From Mangrovivirga halotolerans (GTDB lineage: Bacteria > Bacteroidota > Bacteroidia > Cytophagales > Cyclobacteriaceae), in contig NZ_JAPFQN010000007.1 of the NCBI RefSeq assembly GCF_026241165.1, positions 160,736 to 224,735 on the forward strand: 64,000 nucleotides of DNA, written 5' to 3'. The notes under the pieces were generated by a model. It saw only the letters and a list, made by a program, of their open reading frames with translations, was not told the DNA's origin and did no database searches. Positions within the stretch are counted from its first letter, which is position 1. Each line of letters opens with the position of its first letter. Made by a program: the position numbers and the translations under genes. Positions 44,112 to 54,300 of the stretch are shown one piece after another.

Positions 44112-45567
44112 TATCTGGGAGTTGGCTATATTGATCATTTATGTTGTGGCGCTGTTCTTCATCTTTGCCTTTAGCCTGACGCAGCTACATCTGACCAGTG
44201 TATATAAAAAGTTTAAAAAACGCTCAAAATTAAAAGCTCCTGAAGTAAGTAATTGGCCGCGTGTAACTGTTCAACTGCCGGTATTCAACGAACTATATGT
44301 AATTGAAAGACTGATCGAATCAGTAGGCAAGCTTAACTACCCAAAAGAAAGACTGGAAATACAGGTACTGGATGATTCTACCGATGAATCAGCTGAAATT
44401 GCAGCAAAAAAAATAAAAGAGTTGCAACAAAAAGGAATCGACATAAAACATATATTTCGCCCGGATAGAAGCGGTTTCAAGGCAGGAGCTCTTGATTATG
44501 GACTGAAATCTGCAAAAGGAGAGTTTATTGCCATTTTTGATGCTGATTTCATTCCAGCACCGGACTTTCTGAAGAAAACTATTCCCTATTTTATGTATTC
44601 AGAGATTGGCGTTGTTCAGACCCGATGGGGCCATATCAATAAAAATTACAGTATTCTTACTAAACTCCAGGCCTTTGGACTTGATGCCCATTTTTCGATT
44701 GAGCAGGTAGGAAGAATGGCTTCAGGTAGCTTCATTAACTTTAACGGTACAGGAGGGATATGGAGGAAAAACTGTATAATAGATGCTGGAGGGTGGAATG
44801 ATGATACGCTAACCGAAGACCTTGATCTTTCTTATCGGGCTCAAATTTCAGGATGGAAATTTCATTATCTCGAAGACCTGGTTTCACCGGCTGAGCTTCC
44901 GATCATTATGCCTGCAGTAAAATCCCAGCAATTCAGGTGGAATAAAGGTGCGGCTGAGACTGCCCGTAAAAACCTCAGCAAACTTTGGCAAACAGAGCTG
45001 CCCCTACTAAATAAAATTCATGGCACTTTCCACCTCCTGAATTCGAGTGTATTTCTTTTTCTATTGGTTGCTGCAATTATCAGTGTACCATTGCTTTATA
45101 TTAAGGACTCGTCGCCCGGCCTAAACTGGCTGTTTGACCTGGGAACTGTATTTTTAATTGGCTTTCTCGGTCTCTCTTATTATTTCTGGGAGGCAAATAA
45201 ACATATTGGGAATTCAGGAAAAACATCCTTCTGGAGATTTCTCAAAACTTATTTCCTATTCCTTACTATGTCAATGGGCTTGTCTCTTCATAATGCTATT
45301 GCTGTATTTGAAGGATGGATAGGTAAACGCTCTCCGTTTATCAGAACTCCTAAATTTAATGTATCAGATAAAAAATCATGGCGTAAAAACAGATACCTCA
45401 ATCTTGCTTTTTCTCCAATGATCCTTTTAGAAGCATTCTTTGCTCTTTATTTTATTTTTGGTATTGCATATGGTATTTATATAGAAGATTATGGTATGAT
45501 CTTATTTCATTTTATGCTAGCCACAGGATTTTCAATGGTTTTTTACCACTCAGCTAAAGCAACCTGA
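44101..45567 (+). CDS. Processive-type membrane GT2 glycosyltransferase
   Basis: A 488-residue enzyme with an N-terminal membrane helix, a GT-A core and four C-terminal helices. The D, D, (T)ED and Q/RxxRW signature of cellulose-synthase-like enzymes is complete: QVLDDSTDES, FDADFIPAPDFL, TEDLDLSYRAQ and QQFRWNKGAA. Related enzymes make beta-glucans or glucosyl/mannosyl lipids. The gene begins inside the end of the preceding GT2 gene. It may use nucleotide sugar directly while its partner charges a polyprenyl carrier. The product is not inferable from sequence. Confidence 0.9.
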   Translation: MQVSIWELAILIIYVVALFFIFAFSLTQLHLTSVYKKFKKRSKLKAPEVSNWPRVTVQLPVFNELYVIERLIESVGKLNYPKERLEIQVLDDSTDESAEIAAKKIKELQQKGIDIKHIFRPDRSGFKAGALDYGLKSAKGEFIAIFDADFIPAPDFLKKTIPYFMYSEIGVVQTRWGHINKNYSILTKLQAFGLDAHFSIEQVGRMASGSFINFNGTGGIWRKNCIIDAGGWNDDTLTEDLDLSYRAQISGWKFHYLEDLVSPAELPIIMPAVKSQQFRWNKGAAETARKNLSKLWQTELPLLNKIHGTFHLLNSSVFLFLLVAAIISVPLLYIKDSSPGLNWLFDLGTVFLIGFLGLSYYFWEANKHIGNSGKTSFWRFLKTYFLFLTMSMGLSLHNAIAVFEGWIGKRSPFIRTPKFNVSDKKSWRKNRYLNLAFSPMILLEAFFALYFIFGIAYGIYIEDYGMILFHFMLATGFSMVFYHSAKAT

Positions 45568-45572
45568 TAAAA

Positions 45573-46898
45573 ATGAATTCAGGATATCGACCAGTTAATA
45601 CTAAAAATATTCTTGGAGCAATTCTCCTTATTTCTGGAATTATAGTTCAGGGACTTTTTATTAACAGAAATAATGATTTTGGTTTACTGATAACATATTT
45701 TCTTGCTTTTGCAGGGTATCTGACCATGGTTATAAATTCGAGCAACCATGGCTTTAAAATCGGCATTGCTATATTTATCCGGATAATCCTGATATTTATT
45801 GTTCCATGGCTCTCAGAGGATATCTACCGGTTTATTTGGGACGGAGCATTATGGAGAGAAGGTATTCATCCATTTTCTGCCACTCCCAGGGAGGTCATGG
45901 ATAGATTTATACTTCCAGAAAACCTCCAGCAACTATACAACGAGCTTAACTCTAAACAATATCATACCATTTATCCTCCTGTTTATCAGGCAATAGGATA
46001 CTTATCTTCGTTTTTACTTCCTTTTTCAATAGTTGCACCACTAATCTTTATTAAATCTGTACTTGTCGCCGCTGAATTAACCATCTTGAAAATAGGCAGA
46101 AGACTAAAAAAACACACCCCAAATATCTCACAATGGCTTACTATTTATCTTCTTAATCCACTTGTAATAATAGAAGGAGCAGGTAATGCCCATTTTGAGA
46201 TTATGCTCGTACCGGTACTGATTTTTCTTGCTTATTACGTCCACAAAAAAAAATATATGCTGGCAGGAATTGCTTTGGGTGTATCAGTTGCTATCAAATT
46301 ATTACCACTCATTTTTGGTCCATTTTTGCTCTTTACATCGGTTCGTGACAAAAAACTAATTCCTTTCCTCCTGGGATCAGTTTTGACTACGCTGATTTTA
46401 TTTTCTCCTTTATATAGTGCTTCTTTCGTTGGTGGAATTATTGAAAGCACTACTCTGTATTTTCAAAAATTTGAATTTAATGCTTCGATATATTATCTCT
46501 TAAGGGAGGTTGGATATATGATAAAAGGTTATAATACTATTCAAACCCTGGGCCCTTACCTTTCAATAATTACAACATCAGTATTGCTTGGGATTTCGTG
46601 GTTTTACCGCAAAAAAGAAGCTTCCAAATTATTTTTTTGGTTATGGGCTATTTATCTGGTTTTTTCAACCACAGTACACCCCTGGTATGTAATTCCTTTG
46701 ATTGGTTTATCGGTTATTAATAACTATAAATCCGGAATTATATGGTCCTTTTTTATCTTTTTTACCTACCTCGGATATTATGAAAATGGATATATTGAAT
46801 CTTCATTAATCCTTTTTTTAGAATATTCTGCAGTCTTTATTAGCTTTTTATTTGATTTGAATTGGGTTAAATTTAAAAACAACCCTTTGATAAAATGA
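45573..46898 (+). CDS. GT-C membrane glycosyltransferase (mannosyltransferase-like)
   Basis: A 441-residue protein with ten or more membrane helices. The GT-C acidic loop is SEDIYRFIWDGALWREGIHP after the third helix, a form seen in GT87 and related polyprenyl-phosphate-sugar-dependent enzymes. Later, TVHPWYVIPLIGL is a family-like C-terminal motif. Such enzymes use the lipid-linked sugar made by DPM-type GT2 proteins, which fits the first gene of the operon. It starts 5 bp after the previous gene and overlaps the next by 4 bp. Confidence 0.82.
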   Translation: MNSGYRPVNTKNILGAILLISGIIVQGLFINRNNDFGLLITYFLAFAGYLTMVINSSNHGFKIGIAIFIRIILIFIVPWLSEDIYRFIWDGALWREGIHPFSATPREVMDRFILPENLQQLYNELNSKQYHTIYPPVYQAIGYLSSFLLPFSIVAPLIFIKSVLVAAELTILKIGRRLKKHTPNISQWLTIYLLNPLVIIEGAGNAHFEIMLVPVLIFLAYYVHKKKYMLAGIALGVSVAIKLLPLIFGPFLLFTSVRDKKLIPFLLGSVLTTLILFSPLYSASFVGGIIESTTLYFQKFEFNASIYYLLREVGYMIKGYNTIQTLGPYLSIITTSVLLGISWFYRKKEASKLFFWLWAIYLVFSTTVHPWYVIPLIGLSVINNYKSGIIWSFFIFFTYLGYYENGYIESSLILFLEYSAVFISFLFDLNWVKFKNNPLIK

Positions 46899-47497
46899 CC
46901 GAGGCTAAATTAATAGTATTTGTAAAGCAACCTGAAATAGGTAAAGTTAAGACCCGCCTTGCAAAGGATATTGGTGAGGAAAAGGCACTGCAGATATATA
47001 AAAAATTATTAAAAAAAACTGCTGAATTAATAGAAGAAAGCCATTGGCCTACATTTGTTTATTATAAAGATCAGATTGGTAAGAATGATCATTTCTCCAT
47101 TCCGTGGGTGATAAAAAAAACTCAAAGCGAGGGTGATCTTGGAAAAAAAATGCATGATGCATTTGTTGAAGTAAAAGAAGAAACTGAAGCTGATAAAATT
47201 ATTATCATAGGTTCTGATTGCTATGACCTTTCGCTTGAACATCTTGAAATTGCAGCACAGAAATTAGATAATAATGATGTCGTAATTGGCCCGTCAAATG
47301 ACGGGGGCTATTATCTTCTTGGCTTGAAATCTATATACAAAAAATTATTTTCAGGGATAAAATGGTCTACTCCCGAGGTGCTTGATAAGACAATTGAAAA
47401 ATGTAATTCTTTAGGCCTTAAAATAGATTTTATAGAACAATTGATCGATATAGATACATTAGATGATTTGAACTCTATTAACCACAGTTCTTTATGA
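46895..47497 (+). CDS. DUF2064 nucleotidyltransferase-fold protein (TIGR04282 type)
   Basis: A 200-residue protein with the opening LIVFVKQPEIGKVKTRLAKD, a nucleotide-binding loop like those of sugar nucleotidyltransferases, then IIIGSDCYDLS and NDVVIGPSNDGGYYLLGLKS. The family is often annotated as rSAM/selenodomain-associated transferase 1; no radical SAM gene is near here. In this operon it could prepare an activated sugar or donor for the membrane transferases. It overlaps genes on both sides by 4 bp. Confidence 0.85.
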   Translation: MTEAKLIVFVKQPEIGKVKTRLAKDIGEEKALQIYKKLLKKTAELIEESHWPTFVYYKDQIGKNDHFSIPWVIKKTQSEGDLGKKMHDAFVEVKEETEADKIIIIGSDCYDLSLEHLEIAAQKLDNNDVVIGPSNDGGYYLLGLKSIYKKLFSGIKWSTPEVLDKTIEKCNSLGLKIDFIEQLIDIDTLDDLNSINHSSL

Positions 47498-48324
47498 GGA
47501 AACTAATTACATTGATCACCCTGGTAGCAATATCTTGCAATCCCGAAAGCGGAGTGCATAAGGATAAAGAAATGCCATGGAATAATCACTTCAATAATAA
47601 TTGGACGGATAATAAATTGTGGGATGACGGCTTAGCAGAAGTTAATATTTATGATGCTCAAAGAGTGATATATGGTGAACCCCGAAATTATGAACAAGTT
47701 TATGTAGCAGTCAAAGAGACTTTCAACAAGGAGTACCAGGTAAAAACTGACAATTATCAACGTGATGACCTTTTTGAGGTAATAAAGGTTAACCTGTTTT
47801 CTGATATCCCCACACATAGGTATCCCTACCATTTTTTAATGAGCATTTTTTTTAAAAGACAAAGTCCCGATGCCGTTTATAAATTAAATGTTTCTTCACA
47901 GGAATGGTGTGGAACCACCTTTAAATCAATGAGGAAAAAATCGTATGGTTATGACGAAAACTACAACAGCTATTGGGATGGTGAAGGAAGAGGAGAAAGA
48001 CAAATTGAACAAGTCTGTTTAATAGAAGACCAATTAGTATTTTCGTTGAGAGCATTAAAATTTGAAGATGGATTAAACTTTTCTGCTCCTGTCATGAAAT
48101 CCAGGATGACTTCCAAAGCTACAGATCCTGTTATAGAAAATTCTGACTTCACGGTAACTGATACAGCAGAAGCATGGTCTGTTAAAGTCGAAGGGGCACA
48201 TATTGGAAAAATAAATTATCTTTTTGAAAAAGATTATCCAAATAAAATGATATCGATGGAATCCAGTGATGGTAGAATTTGGAAATTAAAATCATCAGAA
48301 AGAGATGATTACTGGTTAGATTAA
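47494..48324 (+). CDS. Lipoprotein, last gene of the glycosyltransferase operon
   Basis: A 276-residue lipoprotein (LVAISC, Cys at residue 15). The mature part is beta-rich with conserved-looking aromatic and acidic residues (WNNHFNNNWTDNKLWDDGLA, SSQEWCGTTFKSMRKKSYGY). I believe related Bacteroidota proteins are common next to these transferases, but I have no functional assignment. Translation is coupled to the DUF2064 gene through an ATGA overlap, so the product may receive, carry or sense the glycan. Its stop overlaps the convergent Crp/Fnr gene by 4 bp. Confidence 0.7.
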   Translation: MRKLITLITLVAISCNPESGVHKDKEMPWNNHFNNNWTDNKLWDDGLAEVNIYDAQRVIYGEPRNYEQVYVAVKETFNKEYQVKTDNYQRDDLFEVIKVNLFSDIPTHRYPYHFLMSIFFKRQSPDAVYKLNVSSQEWCGTTFKSMRKKSYGYDENYNSYWDGEGRGERQIEQVCLIEDQLVFSLRALKFEDGLNFSAPVMKSRMTSKATDPVIENSDFTVTDTAEAWSVKVEGAHIGKINYLFEKDYPNKMISMESSDGRIWKLKSSERDDYWLD

Positions 48325-49004
48325 GCCAATGCTTCGAGATCCCTGAAAAGAATTCTTCTTCTGTCAATATTAATAAGGTTTTGATCTTTTAACTCATTTA
48401 AAACTGTAGTAACAGTTTGTCTTGATGTACCGGTTAGGGCAGCAATATCTTTATGTGTGAGGTGATTCTTAACCATCACTTCATAGCCTACCTTTGTGCC
48501 TTTTTCCTCTCCCAATTCTTTCAAGAATTCCACAATTCTTGTACGAGCATCTTTGAATACCAGCGAATTAACCTTTCTTTCCATCTTTTTGAGGCGAAAC
48601 CCAACTAGTTTAAGAAGTTTTAAGCTCAAACTTTGATCATCTCTCATAAGTTCCTCCATATGATCAATAGTCATCTGGCATACTATAGTTTCTTTATCCA
48701 TAGCCTGGGCAAAATCATTACGTTTTCCTTCCCCTGAGAGAGCCAATTCTCCAAACAGTTCCCCTTTCCCAAGAATAACTTTTAGATTTTCTTTTCCGTC
48801 CTCACTATAGTTCCCGATTCTTACTCTGCCTTCTGCCACAAGGTAGATTTGATCTGACGCATCATTAGGGAAATAAATAAATTCATCTTTGCCAAATTCC
48901 ATCATCACATGATCTTTACCTGCAGCTGCTCCTAATTTATGAGGACACATAACACCAAAAAGATCTACATTTTCAAAATACCATAAGTTATTCCCGTCAT
49001 TCAT
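48321..49004 (-). CDS. Crp/Fnr-family transcription regulator
   Basis: A 227-residue regulator with an N-terminal cyclic-nucleotide-binding beta-roll (EGRVRIGNYSEDGKENLKVI, GELFGELALSGEGKR) and a C-terminal winged helix (HLTHKDIAALTGTSRQTVTT) that reads DNA. The phosphate-binding RxS of true cAMP receptors is not evident, and the N-terminus has only one cysteine, so an FNR iron-sulfur cluster is unlikely; the ligand is unknown. It is divergent from hemJ, SCO1 and cytochrome c genes and convergent with the glycan operon. A perfect palindrome lies in its promoter region. Confidence 0.9.
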   Translation of the reverse strand: MNDGNNLWYFENVDLFGVMCPHKLGAAAGKDHVMMEFGKDEFIYFPNDASDQIYLVAEGRVRIGNYSEDGKENLKVILGKGELFGELALSGEGKRNDFAQAMDKETIVCQMTIDHMEELMRDDQSLSLKLLKLVGFRLKKMERKVNSLVFKDARTRIVEFLKELGEEKGTKVGYEVMVKNHLTHKDIAALTGTSRQTVTTVLNELKDQNLINIDRRRILFRDLEALA

Positions 49005-49092
49005 ACCTGAAAAAATATTATTGCTTTGTGAAGAATTTTTCTTAGTTCTTATTTAAATATATGATTTTTTAAAATTGCTTTTCAATTAATTA

Positions 49093-49108
49093 TTATTGAA
49101 TTCAATAA
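49093..49108. promoter_or_regulatory. 16-bp palindrome, candidate Crp/Fnr operator
   Basis: TTATTGAATTCAATAA is a perfect palindrome between the divergent Crp/Fnr and hemJ genes. It overlaps the TTG (49096-49098) that serves as the hemJ -33 element. The spacing of its halves differs from the E. coli FNR site. Operator role inferred. Confidence 0.5.
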
Positions 49109-49115
49109 ACATCGC

Positions 49116-49123
49116 TATTTTTG
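49116..49123 (+). promoter_or_regulatory. Bacteroidota -7 promoter box for hemJ-SCO1-cytochrome c
   Basis: TATTTTTG matches TAnnTTTG exactly, 17 bp after a TTG at 49096-49098 and 34 bp before the hemJ ATG. Confidence 0.6.
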
Positions 49124-49157
49124 AACCGTAATACATTTTAAACGGTAATGTACAAGA

Positions 49158-49691
49158 ATGAGTTTCTACCTATACGCAAAAGCACTTCATATAATTTTTG
49201 TTGTCAGTTGGTTTGCAGGTCTTTTTTATATTGTAAGGCTTTTTATTTACCATACGGAAGCTCTTACAGAAAGACAGGAGCCCGAAAAAACCGTATTAAG
49301 TGATCAGTTGAAATTAATGACAGCCAGACTTTGGAAGATTATTACAGTACCAGCTTCGGTCTTAACAGCAATCTTTGGATTCTGGATGGTCTATGAATTA
49401 GGGAACATAAGCGGGTGGTTATGGGTTAAACTTGCATTGGTAGCTGGATTATATGGATACCATTATTGGTGCTGGCGAATTTATCGCAACTTGCAAAATG
49501 AAAAGGTGACCTATACTTCTGATCAATTAAGGATGTTTAATGAAGGAGCGACTTTATTTTTAATTTCCATTACGTTCATTGTTGTCCTTAAAAGTGCTCT
49601 TGATATGGTATATGGAGTAATCGGGCTTTTTGCGGTAATGATCTTGTTAATGATAGGGATCAAATTATATAAGAAATATAGAAAAAATTAA
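49158..49691 (+). CDS. hemJ: HemJ-type protoporphyrinogen IX oxidase
   Basis: A 177-residue protein with four to five membrane helices. It has the conserved KALHIIFVVSWFAGLFYIVR with the key His near residue 11, and RLFIYHTEA straight after. Further on are GFWMVYEL, WLWVKLALVAGLYGYHYWCW and LRMFNEG. HemJ oxidises protoporphyrinogen to protoporphyrin in haem synthesis at the inner membrane. It starts a unit with SCO1 and cytochrome c genes spaced by 7 and 2 bp, which joins haem supply to respiratory-chain assembly. Confidence 0.92.
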   Translation: MSFYLYAKALHIIFVVSWFAGLFYIVRLFIYHTEALTERQEPEKTVLSDQLKLMTARLWKIITVPASVLTAIFGFWMVYELGNISGWLWVKLALVAGLYGYHYWCWRIYRNLQNEKVTYTSDQLRMFNEGATLFLISITFIVVLKSALDMVYGVIGLFAVMILLMIGIKLYKKYRKN

Positions 49692-49698
49692 ATTTGAT

Positions 49699-50373
49699 AT
49701 GATAAGAAAATATTTAACAGCGCTTTTGATTTTATTATCTATAGTAGCCTGCAATAAAAATAATGAAAGCAGTTCAGGACAAATCATCTCGATTGACGAA
49801 CCAAATAAAAAGCTGGGTTATATCGGTAATTTTCAGGTTAAAGACACAGTAATTAACGGTGAGAAAATCTCCGATACAGTCTACCATACGATCGGTAATT
49901 TTTCCCTTGTAGATCAGGATAGTAATGTTGTTACTCAGGAAGATATCGAAGGTAAAATTGTTGTAGCTGACTTTTTCTTTACTACCTGCCCTTCAATTTG
50001 TCCTACTATGGCTGCTCAAATGTTGAGAGTTTATGAAAAATATAAAGGTAATGATGACTTATTGATACTATCACATAGCATCGACCCTTACAATGATACT
50101 GTTCCGGCATTAAAAGATTATGCCAATAAGCTAGGTGTAGATAATGATCAGTGGTTATTTATGACTGGAGAGCTTGATGAGATATTTAAGCTCGCTGAAA
50201 AAGAATATATGGTTACAGCATACCAGGATCCTCAGGCTCCGGGGGGATTTGCACATAGTGGTGCATTTGTATTGGTTGATGAAAAAGGAAGACCCCGTGG
50301 TATGTATGACGGAACTAAGAAAGACGATGTCGATAGAATGATGAACGATATCGATAGACTTTTAAAGGAATAA
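49699..50373 (+). CDS. SCO1/SenC-type copper chaperone lipoprotein
   Basis: A 224-residue thioredoxin-fold lipoprotein (LLSIVAC, Cys near residue 18). The copper site is complete: CxxxC in FFTTCPSICPTMAAQ and the distant His in GGFAHSGAFVLVD. SCO proteins deliver copper to the CuA centre of cytochrome c oxidase at the outer face of the inner membrane. The hemJ and cytochrome c neighbours fit oxidase assembly. It is encoded 7 bp after hemJ. Confidence 0.93.
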   Translation: MIRKYLTALLILLSIVACNKNNESSSGQIISIDEPNKKLGYIGNFQVKDTVINGEKISDTVYHTIGNFSLVDQDSNVVTQEDIEGKIVVADFFFTTCPSICPTMAAQMLRVYEKYKGNDDLLILSHSIDPYNDTVPALKDYANKLGVDNDQWLFMTGELDEIFKLAEKEYMVTAYQDPQAPGGFAHSGAFVLVDEKGRPRGMYDGTKKDDVDRMMNDIDRLLKE

Positions 50374-50375
50374 TT

Positions 50376-50834
50376 ATGAAAAATTATATTAGTTACCTGC
50401 CGCTACTTATATTTTTTGTTTTAATGTCATGCAATTCAAAATCTGAAAATGGTGGTTCAGAAAGTTCCGGAACCGCATCTGATGAAATGAAGTTTAAGCA
50501 TTACATGATCGCCGGTGAACAGCTTTATAAAAAGCATTGCAGTAACTGCCATCAGGAAAATGGAGAAGGTCTGGCTTCTTTGTTTCCGCCCCTTGCCAAA
50601 TCTGATTTTATGCTAAGTGATGTTGACCGTGCCGTGTGTATTATTCGCTATGGCTTAAAAGGAGAGATAGTGGTGAATGGTAAAACATATAATCAACCAA
50701 TGACAGCACTGAATTATTTGTCGGATATGGAAGTAGCGGAAGTCATGACTTTTGTATATAATTCCTGGGGAAATGAAAAAGGTCTGATCACTCAAAAAAT
50801 GGTCAGCGATGCCTCTGAAGATTGTGAAGATTAA
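50376..50834 (+). CDS. Monohaem cytochrome c lipoprotein
   Basis: A 152-residue protein with a lipobox (FFVLMSC, Cys near residue 19), a Ser/Gly linker and a class I cytochrome c domain. The haem motif is CSNCH (residues about 55-59), and the axial Met is probably in QPMTALNYLSD. It would be a membrane-tethered electron carrier in the periplasm. Starts 2 bp after the SCO1 gene; a strong terminator follows at its stop codon. Confidence 0.92.
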   Translation: MKNYISYLPLLIFFVLMSCNSKSENGGSESSGTASDEMKFKHYMIAGEQLYKKHCSNCHQENGEGLASLFPPLAKSDFMLSDVDRAVCIIRYGLKGEIVVNGKTYNQPMTALNYLSDMEVAEVMTFVYNSWGNEKGLITQKMVSDASEDCED

Positions 50835-50862
50835 AAAAAGCCTCAAAAATTGAGGCTTTTTT
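50834..50862. terminator. Bidirectional terminator between cytochrome c and lipoprotein genes
   Basis: AAAAAGCCTCAA and TTGAGGCTTTTT form a near-perfect 12-bp palindrome with a 3-nt loop, overlapping the stop codons of both converging genes. Confidence 0.85.
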
Positions 50863-51325
50863 AATTAGCTAAACTATCGGCTAGCAATGCTTTTTCGGTT
50901 GTCTTTCTGAGTTCTTGTAATTTAATGTACTCACCTTCCAGATATTCAATTGCCATTGTATCTACCATGGCATCATATTCAGTTACTTTATCCTTTGCAA
51001 CTCCTTTTCTTTTGAAATTCATCATCCAGGTCCGCATAGCATTTTGTGCTGTCAATATCTCAAGATGTGCTTCCTTAAGATTTGAATAATAAACATTATT
51101 AACCGTATCACCTGCTGTGGAAATTGAATCGAGCTGCTTTTCGACATTACTTCGCATTTTGTTTAATGTGGTCGCTGGGTTCATAAGTTCATCATGCTCA
51201 TGCATTACTACATTATATAACGAGTCACGCTTTGCACTCAAATCCTCAGTAGCTTTCTGGCTATCACCGCAACTGCCTAAAGACAATAGGCAAATAAATG
51301 AAATGGAATAAATAAAATATCTCAT
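50861..51325 (-). CDS. Small helical lipoprotein
   Basis: A 154-residue lipoprotein (LLSLGSC, Cys at residue 19), with the mature part almost wholly alpha-helical and charged (KRDSLYNVVMHEHDELMNPA, LHEHDE-like acidic helix, then EYIKLQELRKTTEKALLADS). It is probably a coiled-coil periplasmic protein. Its start overlaps the stop of the hybrid histidine kinase by 4 bp, so it is co-translated with it and may be an accessory to that sensor. No named family is recognised. Confidence 0.75.
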   Translation of the reverse strand: MRYFIYSISFICLLSLGSCGDSQKATEDLSAKRDSLYNVVMHEHDELMNPATTLNKMRSNVEKQLDSISTAGDTVNNVYYSNLKEAHLEILTAQNAMRTWMMNFKRKGVAKDKVTEYDAMVDTMAIEYLEGEYIKLQELRKTTEKALLADSLAN

Positions 51326-54300
51326 ATTTCTACGTTGTCAATTCTTTTCTTCAACAAATTAATAATGTTATCAATAGTATTAAAAACCTTTTCAACCTCA
51401 CCTTCTTTTTCCTCTGTGGTAAGTCCGTTTTCTAATGCATTTCTCGAGTTATTTATCAGATTAAGCAGTTCATTTGCTTCTAAAAACTTAAGCATTGACT
51501 TTATTTTATGCACTACATCTGAGATAACATCAAAATTCTCTTCGTGATAAGGTGATTTATACCTGACTTTAAACTCTTCCAATTGAGTTATATAGGAATT
51601 TACAAATTCTTCCTCAAAGGTTTGATTCCCTTCAGTCAGGTAATCTATTTTTTGAAGGTTTATCAATGAATCTTTTATCAATCCTTCAGTCAAATCTCCC
51701 GGGATCATTTCCTGGGGTTCCTTTATTCTGTCAGTTTTTACAAACTTAGAAATCTTTTTATAAAGATCTGCTGGATGAAAAGGCTTAGAGATTAGATCAT
51801 TCATCTCTGCATTTTCAACTTTTTCTCTTACTTCATCAAGTACATGGGCTGTAAGAGCTATGATAGGGACTCTATTTACTTTACTATTAGTATGTGCACG
51901 AATTCTTCTGGCTGCCTTAATTCCATCCATAACAGGCATCTGAAGATCCATTAAAATAAGGTCATATTCATTTATTGACGCTTTTTCAACTGCTTCTTCT
52001 CCATTTATTGCAGTATCAATCAACATGCCCCACTTTTGTAAAAATCTCTTGGCGATATTGAGGTTAACAGGATTATCTTCTGCCACAAGTACTTTAATTC
52101 CTTTGAGTATTCCCGTATTCTTAGAATTAAGTTCACTAATTCCATCACCCAGGATTAATTTGCTGCTTTTCTTCAGTTTTAAAACAAAACTAAATTTAGA
52201 GCCTTCACCATAGGAACTTTCTAAGTTAATTTCACTACCCATTAGTTCAAGCAATCTCTTTGTAATTGCAAGGCCTAAACCTGTCCCTCCAAATTTTCTG
52301 GTCGTATCAGATCCAGCCTGTTCGAACCTTTCAAATATAAGCTTATGCTTTTCTTTTGGAATACCAATGCCAGTATCCTCTACGGCAAAAGAAATAAATA
52401 CTGATTCTTCATCTTCAGATTCTAATCCGATGTCTAATATGACTGACCCTCGGTCGGTAAATTTTATTGCATTACTAACAAGATTGGTAATTACCTGACC
52501 TAACCGTACCTGATCACCAATGACAATGTCAGGGATTCCCATGTCTATCCTTACTTTGAAGGAAATGTTCTTTTCTTCTGCTTTAGGTGATAACGACTGG
52601 CGAATGCCACTAACTAGTGATGGAAGCGAAAAATCGATGTTCTCGATAGAGATCTTACCTGCTTCGATCTTATTAAAATCCAGCACATCATTGATCAGTA
52701 CCAATAAGTTATCAGCTGAAAACTTTAATGTTTTCAAACTTTCTATCTGCTCTGGTTTTGGAGATTCATCCAAAAGTAAATGAGTCATTCCGATTACAGC
52801 ATTTAAAGGAGTTCTGATTTCATGACTCATTGTGGACAAAAAGAAAGCTTTCGCTTCCGAAGACTCCTCAGCACGCTTTTTACTGTCGATTAGCTCATTT
52901 TCCTGAATTTTCCAGTTTGTTATTTCTTCAGAAAAAATAATTATTCCCCCTATTTCATAATTTTCATCAAACCAGGGCCTTACCTCCCACCTGAACCATC
53001 TTTCGTTCCCTTTCTTATCGATGATCATTTCTTCTTCCTCATATTCAATGGCGCCATTGAGGCATCGCCTATGAATATTTCGCCATTCCTGAGAAGCATT
53101 AGGAAACAAATCATAATAAGGACGGCCTAAATATTCTTTTTCCCTAAGGTTATAATCATCTACCCATTTGCCACTTGCAGCAATAAAGTTCATTTCCTTA
53201 TCAAACATGGCCAATGGTACTGGCACCGTTTTAACAAAAGATTCTAATTGTTGCTTTTTAAGATAAAACAATTTTTCTCTTTGTTTTATATCGGTAATAT
53301 CCTGAACCATCGAATAAACACCCTTAATGATTCCACGCTCATTATAGCTTGGCCTTCCGGTATACTTAAAAATCTTTTTGGTATTATCTTCAGTAAGGTG
53401 TGTTATTTCCAATTCGAAGGTGTTTCCGCCCTGACTAGCTCCTTCAATTGCTTTAAAAAATTTAGCAGAATCATCTAAATCAATAGTATCGACAAATGTT
53501 TCCAGATCAATTCTGTGACTATTGGAACAGATATTAAAAAGCTCACAAAGTATAGGAGACAACTCCACTTCCTGATTTTCCAGACTAATCTCAATAACAC
53601 CGGTTCTGGTCATTCGCTGGGATTCGAAAAGTTGCTGCTCTCTGTAGGCTATCTCATCTCTTAATACTTCATTATCTGCATTCTTGTCAAATAGTGCCCT
53701 GCTTAATTTTTTATTATCATTTCCTATTTGATCCAATTGAGTTTTATACTCGTTGTTTTCCTCCTCTAATTCCTCGTTTTTAATGCGTATATTATCAACC
53801 TTAGCCTTTAGCAGATTATACTTTGTGATTTGGTAATTAAATGCATGGGATAAAGTGAAAGTTGCTAGCGCAACAACAAGATAATAACCATAAAGTAAAT
53901 GATTTGAAAAACTAACCCACAAATCCGTATCATGGATCAAGGGATATACAATATCCAATAGTGCAATAAGTAGCAGTATTATGACTATATTACTATAGTA
54001 ATTTATTTTACTCCTTAAGGATGCTCCGGTGAGTAATGGGATTATGCAGGATGCAATTAAAACAATGTGAACCGAATACCTGAAAGCTACTAGATGAGAG
54101 GTAGTTAAAAATTCAGATGAAAGGGTAACTACCGCTACCAGAAATATATAAAAATAAAACAATAAATGTCTGCTGATCTTAAATTTACCCTTAGGATCAA
54201 TCAGGTAATACATAAATAATGCTATAAAGCACAATCCACCTGCTATCACTGAGGAATATGTTTCCGCATTCATCAATAATGCAATTAGCAATATTAATGA

